A DNA stretch of 31,255 nucleotides from Flavobacteriaceae bacterium (GTDB taxonomy: Bacteria > Bacteroidota > Bacteroidia > Flavobacteriales > Flavobacteriaceae). The DNA is taken from NCBI GenBank assembly GCA_002702745.1, contig PABM01000012.1, forward strand, positions 1 through 31,255, read 5' to 3'. Both the position numbers and the translations under genes were made by a program. The notes under the pieces were generated by a model. It saw only the letters and a program-made list of their open reading frames with translations, made no database searches and was not told the DNA's origin. Shown one piece after another: positions 1-8,346 of this stretch (its first letter is position 1; every line of letters begins with the position of its first letter).

Positions 1-33
1 AGTGTATCGAGGGTTCGAATCCCTTCCTCTCTG
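1..33 (+). tRNA. tRNA 3' end (partial), probably tRNA-Ser
   Basis: Only the 3' part of a tRNA is in the window. A T-arm is visible: stem GAGGG at 9-13, the TTCGAAT loop at 14-20, and the partner CCCTT at 21-25 (one G-T wobble). The 3' acceptor strand CCTCTCT (26-32) and a G discriminator at 33 follow. The next bases are CAG, so the CCA end is not encoded. The acceptor sequence, the G discriminator and bases just before the T-arm that could be a long variable arm all suit tRNA-Ser. The anticodon is outside the window, so the identity is an inference. Confidence 0.8.
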
Positions 34-100
34 CAGATTATGTAATTTATGTGATATATTTTTATATCTTTAACACACTAAAATATTAAACAAAAAAAAG

Positions 101-904
101 ATGAAAAGATTATTTAGTTTATTGGCAATATTATCATTAATATTTGCACAATCAATACAAGCATTTCCTGTTCAAGATGACATGGAAATGATGGAGCAGG
201 ATTCAGTTCAAACGACTGACGCGGTTGAAATGGAAGAACCTGTAATGGAAGAACCTGTAGAAGAAGAGCAATTAAATTTTCACCAAGAGCTTAAAAAGAG
301 ATTTATTGAGGGTGGACCTGGATTTATGGGAATTGTTCTACTTTGTTTAATTCTTGGTTTAGCAATTGCTATTGAGAGGATTATTTATCTTAACCTATCA
401 ACTACAACAGATTCAAGCAAATTAACAAATGATGTTGAAGCTGCTATGAAGTCTGGTGGAGTGAATGCAGCTAAAGAGGTTTGTAGAAATACTCCTGGAC
501 CAGTTGCATCAATATTTTACCAAGGTTTAGATAGGTCAAATGAAGGAATTGAGTCAGCTGAAAAAGCTGTAATCGCTTATGGTGGTGTACAAATGGGTCA
601 ATTAGAAAAAAATGTTTCTTGGATTTCTTTATTTATTGCACTTGCTCCGATGCTTGGCTTCATGGGTACAGTAATCGGTATGATTCAAGCCTTTGATAAA
701 ATTGAAGCAGCTGGCGATATGCAACCATCTCTTGTTGCTGGTGGTATTAAAGTGGCACTTTTAACAACTGTATTTGGATTAATTGTAGCAATCATTCTGC
801 AGATTTTTTACAATTATATAATTGCTAAAATTGATAGTATTGTTAATGATATGGAAAATGCATCAATTGATCTTATGGATATATTAGTAAATAATAAGAA
901 ATAA
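101..904 (+). CDS. exbB: MotA/TolQ/ExbB family proton channel protein
   Basis: Inner-membrane proton channel subunit of the ExbB/TolQ family, which with ExbD/TolR turns proton-motive force into movement of a periplasm-spanning partner. At 267 aa it starts with a cleavable-looking signal peptide (residues 1-21, ending in SIQA). An acidic, methionine-rich stretch at about 25-57 follows, then three membrane helices: about 75-97, 172-198 and 212-240. The family signature lies in the last two: Pro183 with GTVIGMI (189-195), and LLTTVFGL (220-227), which carry the pore-lining Thr residues. The signal peptide plus acidic linker is longer than in E. coli ExbB but is a layout I associate with Bacteroidota homologues. 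It is the first gene of a tight four-gene plus-strand cassette: 2 bp to the next gene, then two exbD genes. No strong Shine-Dalgarno precedes the ATG, only an A-rich run. It could be a Tol, TonB or gliding-type motor; the window does not decide. Confidence 0.93.
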   Translation: MKRLFSLLAILSLIFAQSIQAFPVQDDMEMMEQDSVQTTDAVEMEEPVMEEPVEEEQLNFHQELKKRFIEGGPGFMGIVLLCLILGLAIAIERIIYLNLSTTTDSSKLTNDVEAAMKSGGVNAAKEVCRNTPGPVASIFYQGLDRSNEGIESAEKAVIAYGGVQMGQLEKNVSWISLFIALAPMLGFMGTVIGMIQAFDKIEAAGDMQPSLVAGGIKVALLTTVFGLIVAIILQIFYNYIIAKIDSIVNDMENASIDLMDILVNNKK

Positions 905-906
905 AT

Positions 907-1311
907 ATGAACTATAATATACTTAAATACACAGCTTTAGGACTATCTCTTCTGGGTATTCTATTTGTTCTACTTATTCTAGCCGATAACCTTTTTGGTA
1001 TCGATATGATATTATATAATGCATATGTTGTTCTTTTCATCATTGTTTCATCTGTATTATATTTTGGAATAAAAAATATGGTTGGAAACAAATCTAGCCT
1101 TATGAGTACATTGAAAGGCGTTGGATCGTTTTTAGGGTTATTCCTTGTTTGCTTTTTATTAGCTTCTGGAGATGAGACTTTGATGAGAGAAGGAAAAATA
1201 TTATCTGCTACAAGTTCTAAATTTATCGGAGCGGCATTATTCATGTTTTATTCATTGATACTGATAGCAAGTGGAACAATGTTGTTTTTTGGATTTAAAA
1301 ACAGAAAATAA
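907..1311 (+). CDS. small four-helix membrane protein between exbB and exbD
   Basis: I do not recognise a named family. The 134 aa product is almost wholly hydrophobic, with four predicted membrane helices at about 7-26, 36-56, 69-87 and 107-130. Short charged loops separate them (GDETLMREGK at about 88-97) and the tail is basic (KNRK). No catalytic motif is visible. It starts 2 bp after the exbB stop and ends 6 bp before the first exbD, so it is almost certainly cotranscribed with the proton channel. My recollection is that Flavobacteriia often carry a small membrane gene at this place. An accessory or assembly subunit of the channel is a reasonable inference, but nothing in the sequence proves it. 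An overlapping minus-strand reading frame is judged to be a shadow. Confidence 0.85.
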   Translation: MNYNILKYTALGLSLLGILFVLLILADNLFGIDMILYNAYVVLFIIVSSVLYFGIKNMVGNKSSLMSTLKGVGSFLGLFLVCFLLASGDETLMREGKILSATSSKFIGAALFMFYSLILIASGTMLFFGFKNRK

Positions 1312-1317
1312 ATAATT

Positions 1318-1914
1318 ATGGCAAGAAGATCATCACCTGAAGTTAATGCAGGATCAATGGCAGATATTGCTTTTCTGTTATTAATATTTTTTCTGGTTAC
1401 TACAACAATAGAAACTGACTCAGGAATTAGCAGAAAACTCCCTCCAATAGAAGAGTCTGAGGAAGATGTAGTTATTAAACAAAAGAATATTTTCACTGTT
1501 TTATTAAACGGTAAAGATCAATTGTTGGTAGAGGATGAATTAATGGATTTAGAAGAACTTAGAGAATCAGCTATTGAATTTTTGGATAACGGAGGTGGTA
1601 CTGGAGATGATGCGTGTAATTACTGTAAGGGTAAGAAAGACCCAAAATCTTCAGACAATCCAGATAAGGCTATTATTTCTCTAAAAAACGAGAGGGAAAC
1701 TTCTTATGCTACTTATATATCCGTTCAAAATGAATTAGTTGCTGCATATACTCATCTTAGAAATGTTCGATCTCAAGAATTATATGGCGAGAGTTACTCT
1801 GAAATGATGAAAAATTATAAGGATGTTAATTGGCCTGGCAACAGAAATAAGCTTAAGGAAAATATTAATAGATTAAGGAAAGAATACCCACAGAAACTTT
1901 CTGAAGTTCAATAA
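1318..1914 (+). CDS. exbD: ExbD/TolR family biopolymer transport protein, first copy
   Basis: Stator subunit that sits inside the ExbB pentamer and carries the proton-accepting aspartate. The protein is 198 aa, longer than the roughly 140 aa of classical ExbD. A short cytoplasmic N-terminus (1-14) leads into one membrane helix (about 15-31), with Asp16 in the MADIAFLLLIFFLV signature as the expected proton-binding residue. The periplasmic domain holds an insert at about 92-125 with a CxxC pair (Cys100 and Cys103) followed by KGKKDPKSSDNPDKA. I recall similar inserts in flavobacterial ExbD proteins, where they might bind metal or form a disulfide. The C-terminal part (126-198) is helical and charged. 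It is cotranscribed with the channel gene upstream, and the second exbD copy starts 15 bp downstream. Confidence 0.92.
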   Translation: MARRSSPEVNAGSMADIAFLLLIFFLVTTTIETDSGISRKLPPIEESEEDVVIKQKNIFTVLLNGKDQLLVEDELMDLEELRESAIEFLDNGGGTGDDACNYCKGKKDPKSSDNPDKAIISLKNERETSYATYISVQNELVAAYTHLRNVRSQELYGESYSEMMKNYKDVNWPGNRNKLKENINRLRKEYPQKLSEVQ

Positions 1915-1929
1915 AATATTATAAATAGG

Positions 1930-2412
1930 ATGTCAAAATTTAATAAAAAGAAAAAAGGAGATTTACCTGCTGTAAATACAGCTTCACTTCCTGATATTGT
2001 TTTTATGCTTTTATTCTTTTTTATGGTTGCTACTGTAATGAGAGATAATGAGTTAAAAATTAAAAACGAATTACCCGCTGCTAACGAAGTTGAAAAATTA
2101 GATAAAAAAGAGTTGGTAATGTACATATACGCAGGTAAACCAAATTTTGGCTACCAATCGAAATTTGGTACCGAGGCCAGATTACAGCTTAATGATAAGT
2201 TTTCAGAAGTCTCTGATATACCGGCTTTTATATATGCCGAAAGAGAATCAAAGAGAGAAGAATTAAGACCTTTTTTAACCACAGCACTAAAAGTTGATAA
2301 AGAAACTAATATGGGTATTGTTGGTGATATAAAACAGGAGCTTAGAAAGGTTAATGCTTTGAAGATAAATTATACCACAAGGATAGGTGATGTTTCGTTA
2401 AACAAGCAGTAA
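1930..2412 (+). CDS. exbD: ExbD/TolR family biopolymer transport protein, second copy
   Basis: Second ExbD-type stator subunit, 160 aa. The basic N-terminus (KFNKKKKG) precedes one membrane helix at about 21-38, with Asp22 in the SLPDIVFMLLFFFMV signature placed as in TolR/ExbD. The periplasmic part is about 120 aa, lacks the CxxC insert of the upstream copy and ends in a basic tail. The two copies share the helix pattern but differ clearly in sequence, so they are probably not interchangeable; two different ExbD chains per ExbB would suit a heteromeric stator. It is the last gene of the cassette. Its TAA lies 1 base from the stop codon of the convergent rpoN, with no visible terminator between them. 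Confidence 0.92.
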   Translation: MSKFNKKKKGDLPAVNTASLPDIVFMLLFFFMVATVMRDNELKIKNELPAANEVEKLDKKELVMYIYAGKPNFGYQSKFGTEARLQLNDKFSEVSDIPAFIYAERESKREELRPFLTTALKVDKETNMGIVGDIKQELRKVNALKINYTTRIGDVSLNKQ

Positions 2413-2413
2413 A

Positions 2414-3841
2414 CTATATTTCTTTTCTTAATCTAGCTACAGGAATATTAAGCTGTTCCCGATATTTTGCAACTGTCCTTCTTGCTATTTTATAACCCTT
2501 CTCATTGAGAATTTTAACAAGCTTTTCATCCGTTTCTGGTTTTCTTTTATTCTCATTAAGAATAATTTTTTCAAGAATTTTCTTGATTTCTATTGTCGAT
2601 ATTTCTTCCCCGCTTGTTGTTTTCATCGACTCACTAAAGAACTCTTTTAAAAGTTTTGTGCCGTATGGAGTGTCAACATATTTACTATTAGCTACTCTAG
2701 AAATAGTTGATATATCCATTTCTATTTCATTGGCAATATCTTTGAGAATCATAGGTTTTATTTTCCTTTCATCTCCCGTTAAAAAATACTCTTTTTGATA
2801 ATTCATAATTGCCTGCATTGTTATCATAAGTGTTTGCTGTCTTTGTTTTACAGCATCTATAAACCACTTTGCAGAATCAAGTTTTTGTTTAATAAATTGA
2901 ATAGCCTCCTTTTGAGATTTAGATTTATTTTTTTCTAGTTTATATCCCTTTAGCATTTCATCATAATCTCTCGAAATATTTAGGGTTGGGCTGTTTCTGT
3001 AGTTTATATCAAGAGTAAGCTCATTATTCTCAATTGCTATTTTAAAATCTGGAATTACCTGCTCAATTGGCTTTCCTCCACCCGAATAAGAGCCTCCAGG
3101 TTTTGGATTAAGCTTTGATATTAATAAAATTACTTCTTTAAGTTCGGATTCGTTAATCGAATATTTATTCATCAACTTTTCAAAATGCTTTTTTGAAAAT
3201 TGTTCGAATGAATTTTTGATAATTTCGATTGCTAAATCAACATATTTAGTTCTTTTTTTTGTTTTTAATTGGATAATTAAACATTCTTGAAGATTAAGAG
3301 CTCCAACTCCAGGTGGATCAAAACCCTGAACTATTTTTAATACACCTGTTAATTCATCTTCATTTACAAAAAGGTTTTGCGTAAATGCTAGATCATCAAT
3401 AATTTCTTCCAATTTTAGCCTTATATATCCAGACTCATCTATACTACCGACTAAAAATTCTGCTATTTTCATTTTTGTTTCGTCAAGACTAATTGGTTTT
3501 AGTTGTGTCAGTAAATGTTGAGTAAAAGATATACCTAACGAAAAAGGAATATTTTTATCTTCTGCTCTGCCAGAATTATTTGAATTTAGTTTGTAAGAAG
3601 GTGTATCATCATAATCTAAATAATCATCAATATTAATATCATCAGAATCAGAGAAATCATCTTGACTTTCTTGTTGATTGTCATCGTCAGAATTTTGCCC
3701 CTGTTCAAGTGCTGGGTTTTCCTCAATTTCCCTCTGGATCTTTTGTTCAAAATCTAAGGTAGGTAGTTGTATCAACTTCATAAGTTGAATTTGTTGTGGA
3801 GATAATTTCTGTGATAATTTTAATTTTAGATATTGTTTCAT
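2414..3841 (-). CDS. rpoN: RNA polymerase sigma-54 factor
   Basis: Alternative sigma factor that recognises -24/-12 promoters and needs an AAA+ activator to open DNA. The product is 475 aa with all family regions. The glutamine- and leucine-rich region I (about 1-48) begins with KLKLSQKLSPQQIQLMKL. An acidic linker of mostly D, E, S and N follows at about 51-78. The core-binding domain runs from about 105 to 330, then a helix-turn-helix, and the RpoN box ARRTVAKYR at 453-461 is intact near the C-terminus. It lies 5 bp downstream of asnS on the same strand, so it is probably expressed from the asnS promoter. It converges with the second exbD. No enhancer-binding activator gene and no convincing -24/-12 promoter were noticed in the window, though I did not search for the latter exhaustively. 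Confidence 0.97.
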   Translation of the reverse strand: MKQYLKLKLSQKLSPQQIQLMKLIQLPTLDFEQKIQREIEENPALEQGQNSDDDNQQESQDDFSDSDDINIDDYLDYDDTPSYKLNSNNSGRAEDKNIPFSLGISFTQHLLTQLKPISLDETKMKIAEFLVGSIDESGYIRLKLEEIIDDLAFTQNLFVNEDELTGVLKIVQGFDPPGVGALNLQECLIIQLKTKKRTKYVDLAIEIIKNSFEQFSKKHFEKLMNKYSINESELKEVILLISKLNPKPGGSYSGGGKPIEQVIPDFKIAIENNELTLDINYRNSPTLNISRDYDEMLKGYKLEKNKSKSQKEAIQFIKQKLDSAKWFIDAVKQRQQTLMITMQAIMNYQKEYFLTGDERKIKPMILKDIANEIEMDISTISRVANSKYVDTPYGTKLLKEFFSESMKTTSGEEISTIEIKKILEKIILNENKRKPETDEKLVKILNEKGYKIARRTVAKYREQLNIPVARLRKEI

Positions 3842-3846
3842 TTTGA

Positions 3847-5283
3847 TTAAAATTCAGCATTTTGAGGAGTTCTAGGAAAAGGGATAACATCACGAATATT
3901 TGACATACCGGTAGCAAACATTACAAGTCTTTCAAAGCCTAACCCAAATCCTGAGTGAATAGCTGTACCATATTTTCTTAAATCTGTATACCACCATAAT
4001 TCCTTTTCATCTATGCCAACCTCTTTAATCTTTTTCAATAGAACATCCAATCTCTCTTCCCTTTCAGAACCGCCAACAATTTCACCAATACCAGGGAATA
4101 ATATATCCATAGCCCTAACTGTTTTTTTATCATCATTTAGTCTCATATAGAAAGATTTAATTTTTGCAGGATAATTATAAATTATCACAGGGCATTTAAA
4201 TTTTTTTTCTACAAGAAATCTCTCATGTTCGCTTTGTAAATCAGCCCCCCATTCATCGATTAAGTATTTAAACTTCTTCTTTTTATTAGGCTTGCAGTTT
4301 CTTAAAATTTCAAATGCTTCAGAGTAAGTAATAATTTTAAATTCATTTTCAATTACAAAGTTCAGTTTTTCGATTAAACTAAGCTCATTTCTTTCATTTT
4401 GCGGCTTTTGTTTTTCTTCACTTAAGAGTCTATTTTCTAAAAATTTTAAATCTTCGATATTATTCTTAATTATATAAGAAAGGATATATTTTAAAAAATC
4501 TTCTGCTAGTTTCATATTACCCTTGATGTCCATAAATGCAACTTCTGGCTCGATCATCCAGAACTCTGATAAGTGCCTTGAAGTATTTGAATTTTCAGCT
4601 CGAAAAGTTGGTCCAAAGGTATACACCTTTCCCATTGACATTGCATAAGCTTCGACCTCTAATTGACCAGAAACGGTTAGGTTTGTTTCTTTACCAAAAA
4701 AATCTTTCTTATAATCAATTTCACCGTTATCGTCTTTAGGAGGATTTTTCATATCTAATGTTGAGACCCTAAATTGTTCTCCAGCACCTTCTGCATCACT
4801 TGCTGTAATTATCGGAGTATGAACATAGTAAAAGCCATTATTTTTAAAATAATCGTGAATTGCAAAAGATAAATTTGATCTAATTCTCATTACCGCTCCA
4901 AAAGTATTTGTCCTAGTTCTTAGATGAGCATTTTCTCTCAGAAACTCAAAAGAATGTTTCTTTGGTTGTATTGGGTATGTTTCAGGATCAGAATCTCCTA
5001 AAATTTCACAGCCGTCTACTTTAAGTTCAACATTTTGTTGAGAACCCTGACTATATACTAAAGAGCCAATAACATTGATAGCTGCACCAGTGGAAATAGC
5101 TTTCAAAATTTCATCATCTGTATTTTCAAAATCAATAACACATTGAAGATTACTTAAACTGGACCCATCGTTTAATGCGATAAATCGATTTGCTCTAAAT
5201 GTTTTTACCCATCCTGAAATAGAGACTTTTTTATGCAGAAATTCTTTAGAGTGTAAAATATCGTTTATCGAAACTTCATTCAT
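3847..5283 (-). CDS. asnS: asparaginyl-tRNA synthetase
   Basis: Class II aminoacyl-tRNA synthetase that charges tRNA-Asn with asparagine using ATP in the cytoplasm. At 478 aa it is close to the usual length. An N-terminal OB-fold anticodon-binding domain (about 15-100, with SISGWVKTFR) leads into the class IIb catalytic core. Motif 2 is FRAE at 227-230 followed by NSNTSRHLSEFWMIEPE. Motif 3 is GLGFER at 447-452, followed by the family C-terminus ending in IPFPRTP. The insert at about 170-195 (PPKDDNGEIDYKKDFFG) is a feature I recall from Bacteroidota AsnRS. The start is supported by a TATATTTG-type promoter element 15 bases upstream. rpoN follows after 5 bp. Direct Asn charging suggests that the transamidation route is not needed for Asn here. 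Confidence 0.97.
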   Translation of the reverse strand: MNEVSINDILHSKEFLHKKVSISGWVKTFRANRFIALNDGSSLSNLQCVIDFENTDDEILKAISTGAAINVIGSLVYSQGSQQNVELKVDGCEILGDSDPETYPIQPKKHSFEFLRENAHLRTRTNTFGAVMRIRSNLSFAIHDYFKNNGFYYVHTPIITASDAEGAGEQFRVSTLDMKNPPKDDNGEIDYKKDFFGKETNLTVSGQLEVEAYAMSMGKVYTFGPTFRAENSNTSRHLSEFWMIEPEVAFMDIKGNMKLAEDFLKYILSYIIKNNIEDLKFLENRLLSEEKQKPQNERNELSLIEKLNFVIENEFKIITYSEAFEILRNCKPNKKKKFKYLIDEWGADLQSEHERFLVEKKFKCPVIIYNYPAKIKSFYMRLNDDKKTVRAMDILFPGIGEIVGGSEREERLDVLLKKIKEVGIDEKELWWYTDLRKYGTAIHSGFGLGFERLVMFATGMSNIRDVIPFPRTPQNAEF

Positions 5284-5298
5284 TTCAAATTATTTATT

Positions 5299-5306
5299 CA
5301 AATATA
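5299..5306 (-). promoter_or_regulatory. putative Bacteroidetes -7 promoter element for asnS-rpoN
   Basis: Read on the minus strand the site is TATATTTG, a full match to the Bacteroidetes -7 consensus TAnnTTTG. It ends 15 bases before the asnS ATG, which predicts a leader of only about ten bases. No good TTTG -33 box is seen at the expected distance. The site lies just beyond the stop codon of the exporter gene at 5325, so asnS-rpoN probably has its own promoter. Confidence 0.45.
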
Positions 5307-5324
5307 TGTTTTTGAAAGTTAATA

Positions 5325-7715
5325 TTATAATTCCTCTTGATCTGAAAGTATCTTAATTTTAGGTTCTTTTAGTACTTTTTCATTTGCTATAGATCTTTCA
5401 AGCGATAAAAGTAGTGAAGGCAGTAATAATAAATTAGAAAGCATTGCAAGAAGAAGTGTTCCTGAAACTAGCGCGCCAAGTGCAACTGTACCTCCAAAAT
5501 TTGAAACAATGAAAACAGAGAAACCAAAAAATAAAACAATTGAAGTATAGAACATACTTAACCCAGTTTCCCTTACAGAGTTATAAACAGATTTTTTTAT
5601 TTGCCACTTATTTTCTTGAAGTTCTTGTCGATATTTTGCTAAAAAATGGATTGTATCATCAACAGAAATACCAAAGGCAATGCTAAATATTAGAATTGTT
5701 GAGGGTTTGATAGGGATACCAATGAACCCCATAAGTCCTGCTGTTATCAACAAGGGCAATAAATTTGGAATAAGAGAAATAATAATCATTCTAAAATTCC
5801 TAAACAAGTACGCCATAAATAAAGATATCAGAAAGATTGCAAGTCCGAGTGACCAAACTAGGTTATCAACTAAAAAATAAGTCCCTTTTTGGAAAAGGTA
5901 TGCTTTACCAGTTAAAAACACTTCATATCTTTCTGGTGGCAAAAATTTATCTATTTTTTCATTTAATTCTTCTTCAATTCTTTCCATTCTTTCAATTTTC
6001 ATGTCTTTCATGAATGTAGTAATTCTGGTATATTGAGCAGTACTATCAATGTAGGGTTTAAGAAGATCTACATCCTCAGATACATCAGAATTTTTAATAT
6101 AAGAAGCTATGAAAGTTTCTTCTTGTTTTGTTGGGACCTGATAATATTTTGGATTACCATTGTAAAATGCCTGTTTTGAATATTTTACACCATTTACTAA
6201 AGAAATAGGTGTGGATAATTCTGGAAATTCTGAAATGGCGTTTTGAACTTTCTCTAAATTTCTTATTGTTGATAATTTACGAACCGACTCTTTCCTGCCT
6301 CCATCAATATATATTTCTAGTGGTAGAATTCCGTTGAATTCCTTTTCATAATACATTATATCATCAAAAAATTCAGTATTTCTTGGCATATCGTCAATAA
6401 AACTTCCAGAAATTTCAATTTTATATATACCAATGATACTAACCGCTAACATGATTATCGAAATAATATAAACCTCAATCCTTTTATTTTTAACCACAAC
6501 TACCATCCAATCTAACAGTTTATTAATCCATTCTCTATTTTGATGTTTTAGGTGCTCCTCATTAGGTTTAGGTAAGAAGCTGTATACAATCGGAATAATT
6601 AATAAACATAGAATAAAAATTGATAAAATACTAAGTGATGCTACTAATCCAAATTCGGAAAGTAGTTTACTATTAGTTGTTATAAATGTTGCAAATCCAG
6701 AAGCAGTTGTGACGTTAGTCATCAAAGTTGCATTTCCTATCTTCGTAATAACTTTATCTAGAGCTACTTGTTTGTTGCCATGTATATTGAGCTCTCGCTG
6801 ATATTTATTAATTAGAAAAATACAGTTAGGCATTCCAATTACAATTATTAGTGGAGGAATTATAGCAGTTAATACAGTTAATTCATATTCTAATAGTCCA
6901 ACAATCCCAAGGGTCCACATAACGCCTATTAAAACTGTAAAAACCGAAATAATAGTTGCTCTGAAGGACCTAAAAAATAAAAAGAAGATAACAGACGTAA
7001 CCAAAGCAGCAAGAATAAGAAACTTACCTAATTCCAATTTAATTGTCTGGGAGTATTTAGTTCTTACATAAGGCATTCCGGATATTCTTACATCAATATT
7101 GTATTTTTCTTCAAATGCTTTTACCCTTGGCTCTAGAATATTTACAACAAACTGTTCTCTTTTGACTGTATTTACAACCTCAGTTTTTAGATTAATTGCT
7201 GTTCTAACTGCCTTTGTTTCAGAATTAATCAAAAATTTATCATAAAAAGGTGATTTGTTAAAAATTTCTTCTTTTAGTAAATCAAGTTGAGATTTATTTG
7301 TAATCGAATCTATTATAAATGGCTCTATGAAAAACTGTAGTGAAGATTTATTTTTTTTAAGTTTTTGTAGATCTCCAAAAGCAATTACCGTTGATACATC
7401 TTGGTGATTTTTGAAGCTATGAGACAGATTATTCCACGCATTTAATTTTTCAATTGTAAAAAGTGTTGAATCTTTTACTGAAATGACTATAAGATTACCC
7501 TCTTCACCAAATTTATCAGTAAACTTTTTGTACTTAATATTTTCAGGATGTGTTTCAGGAAGTAAGTTAGCTTCAGTATAGGTAAATCTTATATTATCCC
7601 AATTAGTACTAAAAAAATAAGTAGCCAGCCCAAGAAATAAAATAATAAGAATCCTATTATTTAAAATTAACTTTGAGATCTTTTTCCAAAATCCTGAAAA
7701 AATAGACTTAAACAT
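5325..7715 (-). CDS. RND superfamily (MMPL-type) membrane transporter
   Basis: Large inner-membrane exporter of the RND/MMPL superfamily, expected to be driven by proton-motive force. The 796 aa show the duplicated RND layout: helix 1 at about 17-38, a periplasmic domain to about 230, five helices at about 232-380, a cytoplasmic link, helix 7 at about 413-433, a second periplasmic domain to about 625, and a last helix bundle to about 775. The signature GISVDDTIHF at about 683-692 in the second bundle supplies the acidic residues expected for proton coupling. The first bundle has IVIGMPNCIFLINKY at the equivalent place, without the acidic pair. The substrate cannot be read from sequence; homologues export hydrophobic compounds or lipids, and hopanoid transport is one known role. 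No periplasmic adaptor or outer-membrane channel gene lies beside it. frr ends 64 bp upstream, and the spacer holds only a weak promoter-like TATCTTTA. Confidence 0.88.
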   Translation of the reverse strand: MFKSIFSGFWKKISKLILNNRILIILFLGLATYFFSTNWDNIRFTYTEANLLPETHPENIKYKKFTDKFGEEGNLIVISVKDSTLFTIEKLNAWNNLSHSFKNHQDVSTVIAFGDLQKLKKNKSSLQFFIEPFIIDSITNKSQLDLLKEEIFNKSPFYDKFLINSETKAVRTAINLKTEVVNTVKREQFVVNILEPRVKAFEEKYNIDVRISGMPYVRTKYSQTIKLELGKFLILAALVTSVIFFLFFRSFRATIISVFTVLIGVMWTLGIVGLLEYELTVLTAIIPPLIIVIGMPNCIFLINKYQRELNIHGNKQVALDKVITKIGNATLMTNVTTASGFATFITTNSKLLSEFGLVASLSILSIFILCLLIIPIVYSFLPKPNEEHLKHQNREWINKLLDWMVVVVKNKRIEVYIISIIMLAVSIIGIYKIEISGSFIDDMPRNTEFFDDIMYYEKEFNGILPLEIYIDGGRKESVRKLSTIRNLEKVQNAISEFPELSTPISLVNGVKYSKQAFYNGNPKYYQVPTKQEETFIASYIKNSDVSEDVDLLKPYIDSTAQYTRITTFMKDMKIERMERIEEELNEKIDKFLPPERYEVFLTGKAYLFQKGTYFLVDNLVWSLGLAIFLISLFMAYLFRNFRMIIISLIPNLLPLLITAGLMGFIGIPIKPSTILIFSIAFGISVDDTIHFLAKYRQELQENKWQIKKSVYNSVRETGLSMFYTSIVLFFGFSVFIVSNFGGTVALGALVSGTLLLAMLSNLLLLPSLLLSLERSIANEKVLKEPKIKILSDQEEL

Positions 7716-7779
7716 TTATTTTAATTGCTATGTGTAAAGATAGTAATTACTAACAGTCAAAAAATGAAAAATTATAAAT

Positions 7780-8337
7780 TTATAAGGTCATTATTTCTTT
7801 CTGTTTTTTATCAAAAATTTGATCTACCTTTTTTATTTTATTATCAGTAATTTCTTGAATATCAAGCTCAGAATTCTTTTTTAGATCTTCAGAAAAATCA
7901 GATGATTTTTTGATTTCATTATTAGCATCTTTTCTGGCATTTCTAATAGCAATTTTAGCTTCTTCAACTTCCGCTTTTGCCTGTTTTACTAGCTCTCTTC
8001 TCCTTTCTTCAGTTAAGGTTGGTACATTAATTATAATGTTTTCACCATTATTCATAGGGTTGAAGCCAAGATTTGCAACCTCAATTCCTTTTTCAATTTC
8101 TGGCAGCATCGTTTTGTCCCATGGTTGAATTATCAATGTTCGACCGTCTGGTGTATTTACATTAGCAACTTGCGAAATTGGAGTACTTGTTCCGTAATAA
8201 TCGACAAATACATTTGTAAGCATATTAGGATTTGCTTTTCCAGCTCTAATATTTAAAAGTTTTTTTTCAAGATGAAATATAGCATTTGACATAGAGTCTT
8301 TTGCTAAATCAAATATAATTTCTAAATCTTCATTCAT
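7780..8337 (-). CDS. frr: ribosome recycling factor
   Basis: Releases the post-termination ribosome from mRNA together with EF-G. The product is 185 aa, the normal length. The family core is clear: GKANPNML at about 33-40, YYGTSTPISQVANV at about 48-61, then TPDGRTLIIQPWD. The long three-helix part carries the conserved LTEERRRELVKQAK at about 107-120. It lies 9 bp downstream of pyrH on the same strand, the order found in many bacteria (tsf-pyrH-frr). An AT-only palindrome (7772-7785) overlaps its stop codon and is followed on the minus strand by T-rich sequence. It might help termination but is too weak to call. Confidence 0.97.
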   Translation of the reverse strand: MNEDLEIIFDLAKDSMSNAIFHLEKKLLNIRAGKANPNMLTNVFVDYYGTSTPISQVANVNTPDGRTLIIQPWDKTMLPEIEKGIEVANLGFNPMNNGENIIINVPTLTEERRRELVKQAKAEVEEAKIAIRNARKDANNEIKKSSDFSEDLKKNSELDIQEITDNKIKKVDQIFDKKQKEIMTL

Positions 8338-8346
8338 AATCAGCTT

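Noticed and set aside
65..72. TATCTTTA before exbB, and the similar sequence before the RND transporter (7742-7735 on the minus strand), as promoters
   Set aside because: Each misses the final G of TAnnTTTG and no -33 element is evident, so they are too weak to annotate.
912..1496. Two minus-strand reading frames opposite the small membrane gene and exbD
   Set aside because: They lie antisense to a tight plus-strand operon and show no domain features; typical AT-rich shadows.
7772..7785. AT-only palindrome TTATAAATTTATAA at the frr stop as a terminator
   Set aside because: It has no GC pairs and almost no loop, so the stem would be very weak; such palindromes are expected by chance in AT-rich DNA.
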